Source: Candidatus Binataceae bacterium (GTDB taxonomy: Bacteria > Desulfobacterota > Binatia > Binatales > Binataceae). From it: 64,000 bases of DNA. The stretch lies in assembly GCA_035308025.1 (NCBI GenBank), contig DATGHL010000038.1, forward strand, positions 21,317-85,316, written 5' to 3'. Shown in pieces: positions 61,829 to 64,000 of this stretch; position 1 is the stretch's first letter; each line of letters starts with the position of its first letter. The notes beneath the pieces are model-generated. The model made no database searches and was not told where the DNA came from. It worked only from the letters and a program-made list of their open reading frames with translations. The position numbers and the translations under genes are program-made.

Positions 61829-63129
61829 TTCGCGACACTCCCCGGATGCGCATGGCCGTTGGCCGCATGAGCCGTCGTTCCGTTCGAGCCATCGCGATTG
61901 AAGTCGAGCGGCGCGGGCATCGCGCGCTCACTTTCCGGCAGCGGTCGCGGCGACCACTTGTCCTCCCAGTCGCTCCACAGATCGCGCATCTGCGGCATCA
62001 CTTCGCGCGCGAAGAGCTCGGTGTTCTTGCGCACCAGCTCGGGCGGCATCGAGCCGATCTGCTGGAGAATCATCAGATGGCCGCAGTTGAGGCTCTTCAT
62101 CGCCTCGCGCAGGCGGTCGCGCACGGTGGCCGGTGAGCCCGCGATGATATAGCCCTGATCGACGAAGTCCTTCCACGTGAGGCCCTCGCGGCGCAGCCCG
62201 GCCGCCCCGCCGACCTGCGCGAGAAAGCCCGCGCGAATCGTGCTCTCGGTGCGATAGCCCGGGGCGTCGGCGAAGCCCTGATAGACGTGCAGGCAGCGAT
62301 TGTAGAAATAATCCATGTGCGGCGCGTAGTCGCGCTCGGCCTGCTCGTCGGTCTCGGCGACCGCGACCACCTGCGCAAAGCCCATGCTGTAGGGATTGAG
62401 CGGCTTGTTCTTTTTCGCCATCACGTTCCAGTAACCATCGGCGACCTTCTTGCCCGCGATATAACCGAAGTACGACAGAAAGCTGTACTGATAACCGAAC
62501 TCGGCGCAGAAATCCCAGGTCTCGACCGAGCCGCCGCCCGGCACCCAGATCGGCGGATGGGGTTGCTGGAGCGGCTTCGGCCACAAATTGACGTAGCGCA
62601 ACTTGGAGAACTTGCCGTTGAAGGCGAAGACGTCCGGCTCCGTCCAGGCGCGAATGATGAGATCGTGGGCTTCGCGGTACTTCTCGCGCAGCGTTGCCGG
62701 CACTTCGCCATAGCAGAAGTTGGTATCCATCGAGGTCCCGACCGGAAAGCCGGCGACCAGGCGGCCGCCGCTGATCACGTCGAGCATCGCGAACTCCTCG
62801 GCGACGCGCACCGGCGGATTGTAAAGCGCGATCGAGTTGCCCAGCACGACCAGATTCGCATGGCGCGTCCGGCGCGCCATCGCGGCGCCCATGATGTTGG
62901 GCGAGGGCATGAGGCCGTAGGCGTTTTGATGATGTTCGTTGACGCCGAGGCCGTCGAAGCCCATCTGATCGGCAAATTCGAGCTGATCGAGGTAGTCGTT
63001 ATAGAGCCGATGGCCGAGCTTGGGATCGTAGAGATCGCGGGGGATGTCGACCCAGACGCTGCGATACTTGTCCTTGAAGTTCTCCGGCAGGAAGCGGTAG
63101 GGCATCAGATGGAACCAGGTGAATTTCAT
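61825..63129 (-). CDS. LLM-class flavin-dependent oxidoreductase
   Basis: A 434-residue luciferase-like monooxygenase from ATG 63129 (MKFTWFHLMPYRFL), with GGAGACTCCC upstream as ribosome site. GVNEHHQNAYGLMPSPN, ISGGRLVAGFPVGTSMD and PPIWVPGGGS are LLM blocks. The longer open frame to 63234 runs into the repeat. The C-terminal 55 residues (PLPESERAMPAPLDFNRDGSNG and His/Ala-rich end) are an extension. It shares an operon with the hydrolase, which could use its product. Confidence 0.88.
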   Translation of the reverse strand: MKFTWFHLMPYRFLPENFKDKYRSVWVDIPRDLYDPKLGHRLYNDYLDQLEFADQMGFDGLGVNEHHQNAYGLMPSPNIMGAAMARRTRHANLVVLGNSIALYNPPVRVAEEFAMLDVISGGRLVAGFPVGTSMDTNFCYGEVPATLREKYREAHDLIIRAWTEPDVFAFNGKFSKLRYVNLWPKPLQQPHPPIWVPGGGSVETWDFCAEFGYQYSFLSYFGYIAGKKVADGYWNVMAKKNKPLNPYSMGFAQVVAVAETDEQAERDYAPHMDYFYNRCLHVYQGFADAPGYRTESTIRAGFLAQVGGAAGLRREGLTWKDFVDQGYIIAGSPATVRDRLREAMKSLNCGHLMILQQIGSMPPELVRKNTELFAREVMPQMRDLWSDWEDKWSPRPLPESERAMPAPLDFNRDGSNGTTAHAANGHAHPGSVAK

Positions 63130-63189
63130 AGGGAGTCTCCGGGAGAACTGACGGCAGCCGTGAAGGAAAGTTATCGCAGATGTTGGCAT

Positions 63190-63290
63190 AACACTAGCGG
63201 AACGAAGTGGAGCGAGCAGGCGAGCTTTGACCAAGGCCGCGGCTCGCGGACTCGCCTGCCTCCTGGAGCTGCGTCAGCATTCTTGATTCT
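63190..63290 (+). repeat. Dispersed intergenic repeat, copy E (divergent)
   Basis: Holds AGTGGAGCGAGCAGGCGAG (about 63205-63223), then a long inverted arrangement (CCGCGGCTCGCGGACTCGCC), and GGAGCTGCGTCAGCATTCTT (63265-63284). The first and last parts match repeat copies C and D with several changes. It lies in the 250-bp gap between the LLM gene and the truncated GloVer-type gene. Confidence 0.65.
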
Positions 63291-63377
63291 TAATCTGCGC
63301 GCTGAAATGAGAACGGCCGGCCGCAGTCCGCCGATTTGCTGTGCGCTCGCAGCACCATGCATCCGAAGTTTCGCCGA

Positions 63378-63866
63378 TTACGGGGTTACCGAGAACACCG
63401 TGCCTTGGCCAAACGCGCCGCCCACCGAGGTCGTCCCGTAGAGTACTCCGTTCGCGTCAGCGACCAGGTTACTTCCCGGAAAGCCCATGACGCCATCGTC
63501 TGCGCTGCGGCTGAAGGAGTGAAGTATGGTCTCGCTCCAAGCCCCGCCCGCGATGGCTGGCGGGGCCAAGGCAAACACCGTGCCGCAGCCGGTATCGCAG
63601 GCCGGAAAGGTTAGTAACCCGCCCCCTCCAGTCGTGCCATAGAGCGTGCCATTCGCCGCGACAAGCAGGCCCTGAGGGTAAGCGCCATCGTTGCTGTCGC
63701 CTTCGCTGCCGGCGAAAGAGTGGAGGACGGTCTCGGTCCAAGTCCCGCCGATGGTGACTGGCGGCGTTAGGGCGAACACCGTGCCACATCCGTAGCCTCC
63801 GAAGGCGCAGGTCGCCGAGCCTCCCGCGATGGTCGTTTCATAGAGGGTCCCATTCTTGCCTACCAA
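63378..63866 (-). pseudogene. Truncated GloVer-type tandem repeat protein
   Basis: The 162-residue open frame has repeated units with NGTLYGTTGGGG, GCGTVFALAPP and TVLHSFAGS-like segments, about 55-60 residues each, typical of secreted GloVer-containing anchor repeat proteins. The sequence begins in the middle of a unit (GTLYETTIAGG) with no signal peptide or start block, only a TTG at 63866, and the upstream side abuts the stop of another frame at 63872. The gene appears cut at its 5' end. It ends normally at GTVFSVTP. Confidence 0.65.
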
Positions 63867-63871
63867 GAAAC

Positions 63872-64000
63872 TCAGGCGGCTTTGCGAATTTCGACCTCGT
63901 AGCCGAGTTCTTTGATGCGACGCGCGAGACGTTGCGCGGTCCGCTCCTTATCCATGCGGGCGAAGTAGAGCGACCCGAGATCGCGATACGCCACCTGATC
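63872..64000 (-). CDS. C-terminal end of unidentified protein, possibly a transposase
   Basis: Only the last 42 residues are in the window (DQVAYRDLGSLYFARMDKE to YEVEIRKAA). The string YFARMDKERTAQRLARRIKE with a closing beta strand resembles the C-termini of some transposases and their remnants, but the match is from memory and weak. It runs directly into the truncated GloVer-type gene, which would fit an insertion. Confidence 0.35.
   Translation of the reverse strand, partial: DQVAYRDLGSLYFARMDKERTAQRLARRIKELGYEVEIRKAA

Noticed and set aside
1..64000. tRNA genes, CRISPR arrays and intact insertion sequences
   Set aside because: Reading the gaps showed no clover-leaf or regular spaced repeats, and only a possible transposase end at the right edge. 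A tRNA scan would settle this.

Overview
The window is a GC-rich, gene-dense bacterial chromosome segment with about 57 protein-coding genes (two partial or truncated at the right edge, one partial at the left), one RNase P RNA, a decayed toxin-antitoxin pair and a family of short intergenic repeats. The gene set suggests a Gram-negative environmental lineage of the deltaproteobacterial / Desulfobacterota / Binatota kind: a full hopanoid locus with the HpnCDE squalene route, a type II secretion pseudopilus operon, several luciferase-like (LLM) oxidoreductases, an NDP-forming acyl-CoA synthetase and lipoproteins with clear lipoboxes. That assignment is inference. I saw no tRNA, CRISPR array or intact insertion sequence.

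Layout. 1-9.8 kb: the end of an ArsA-like ATPase, a VOC-fold protein, rnpB, a heterodimeric ABC exporter pair, a small membrane protein with yacG, a one-chain NDP-forming acyl-CoA synthetase and a divergent 2-hydroxyacid dehydrogenase. 9.8-16.2 kb (minus strand): rpmE, prfA, a lower-GC methyltransferase, murA, hisD, hisB, hisA; this resembles a common bacterial housekeeping order but lacks prmC, hisG, hisH and hisF. 16.3-21.8 kb: two lipoproteins, 6-phosphogluconolactonase, msrA, an SprT-like HExxH protein, a dienelactone hydrolase, an enoyl-CoA hydratase and a small unknown protein. 21.9-30.2 kb: gspE-F-G-H-I-J-K-L-M, without gspC, gspD or gspO. 30.3-33.8 kb: an ATP-grasp ligase / flavoprotein pair of unknown function and a membrane-anchored cytochrome c. 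33.9-37.9 kb: class III aminotransferase, a HAD-like protein with a broken DxDGT motif, an LLM oxidoreductase and a Gfo/Idh/MocA dehydrogenase. 38.0-51.9 kb: the hopanoid locus. 52-61 kb: M1 aminopeptidase, a frameshifted Phd/RelE-type module, guaA, gltX, an unknown protein and tkt. 61-64 kb: alpha/beta hydrolase with an LLM oxidoreductase, then a truncated GloVer-type repeat protein abutting the end of a possible transposase.

How the genes work together. The hopanoid locus runs from precursor to side chain: dxr (MEP pathway), a polyprenyl diphosphate synthase, HpnD/HpnC/HpnE (farnesyl diphosphate to squalene), Shc (squalene to hopene), HpnH (adenosylhopane), HpnG (adenine removal), then HpnA and HpnK as modifying enzymes. 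A zinc alcohol dehydrogenase and a CruF-type membrane protein sit inside the array with unassigned roles, and a TetR-family regulator precedes it. The Gsp operon encodes the ATPase, inner-membrane platform and pseudopilins; secretin and prepilin peptidase must lie elsewhere.

Most noteworthy: the hopanoid locus with its unassigned members, the ATP-grasp/FAD pair, the HAD protein lacking the second catalytic aspartate, the methyltransferase in the prfA-murA interval, and a dispersed repeat family, one copy of which lies between two exact 32-bp direct repeats made from the 3' end of a gene.
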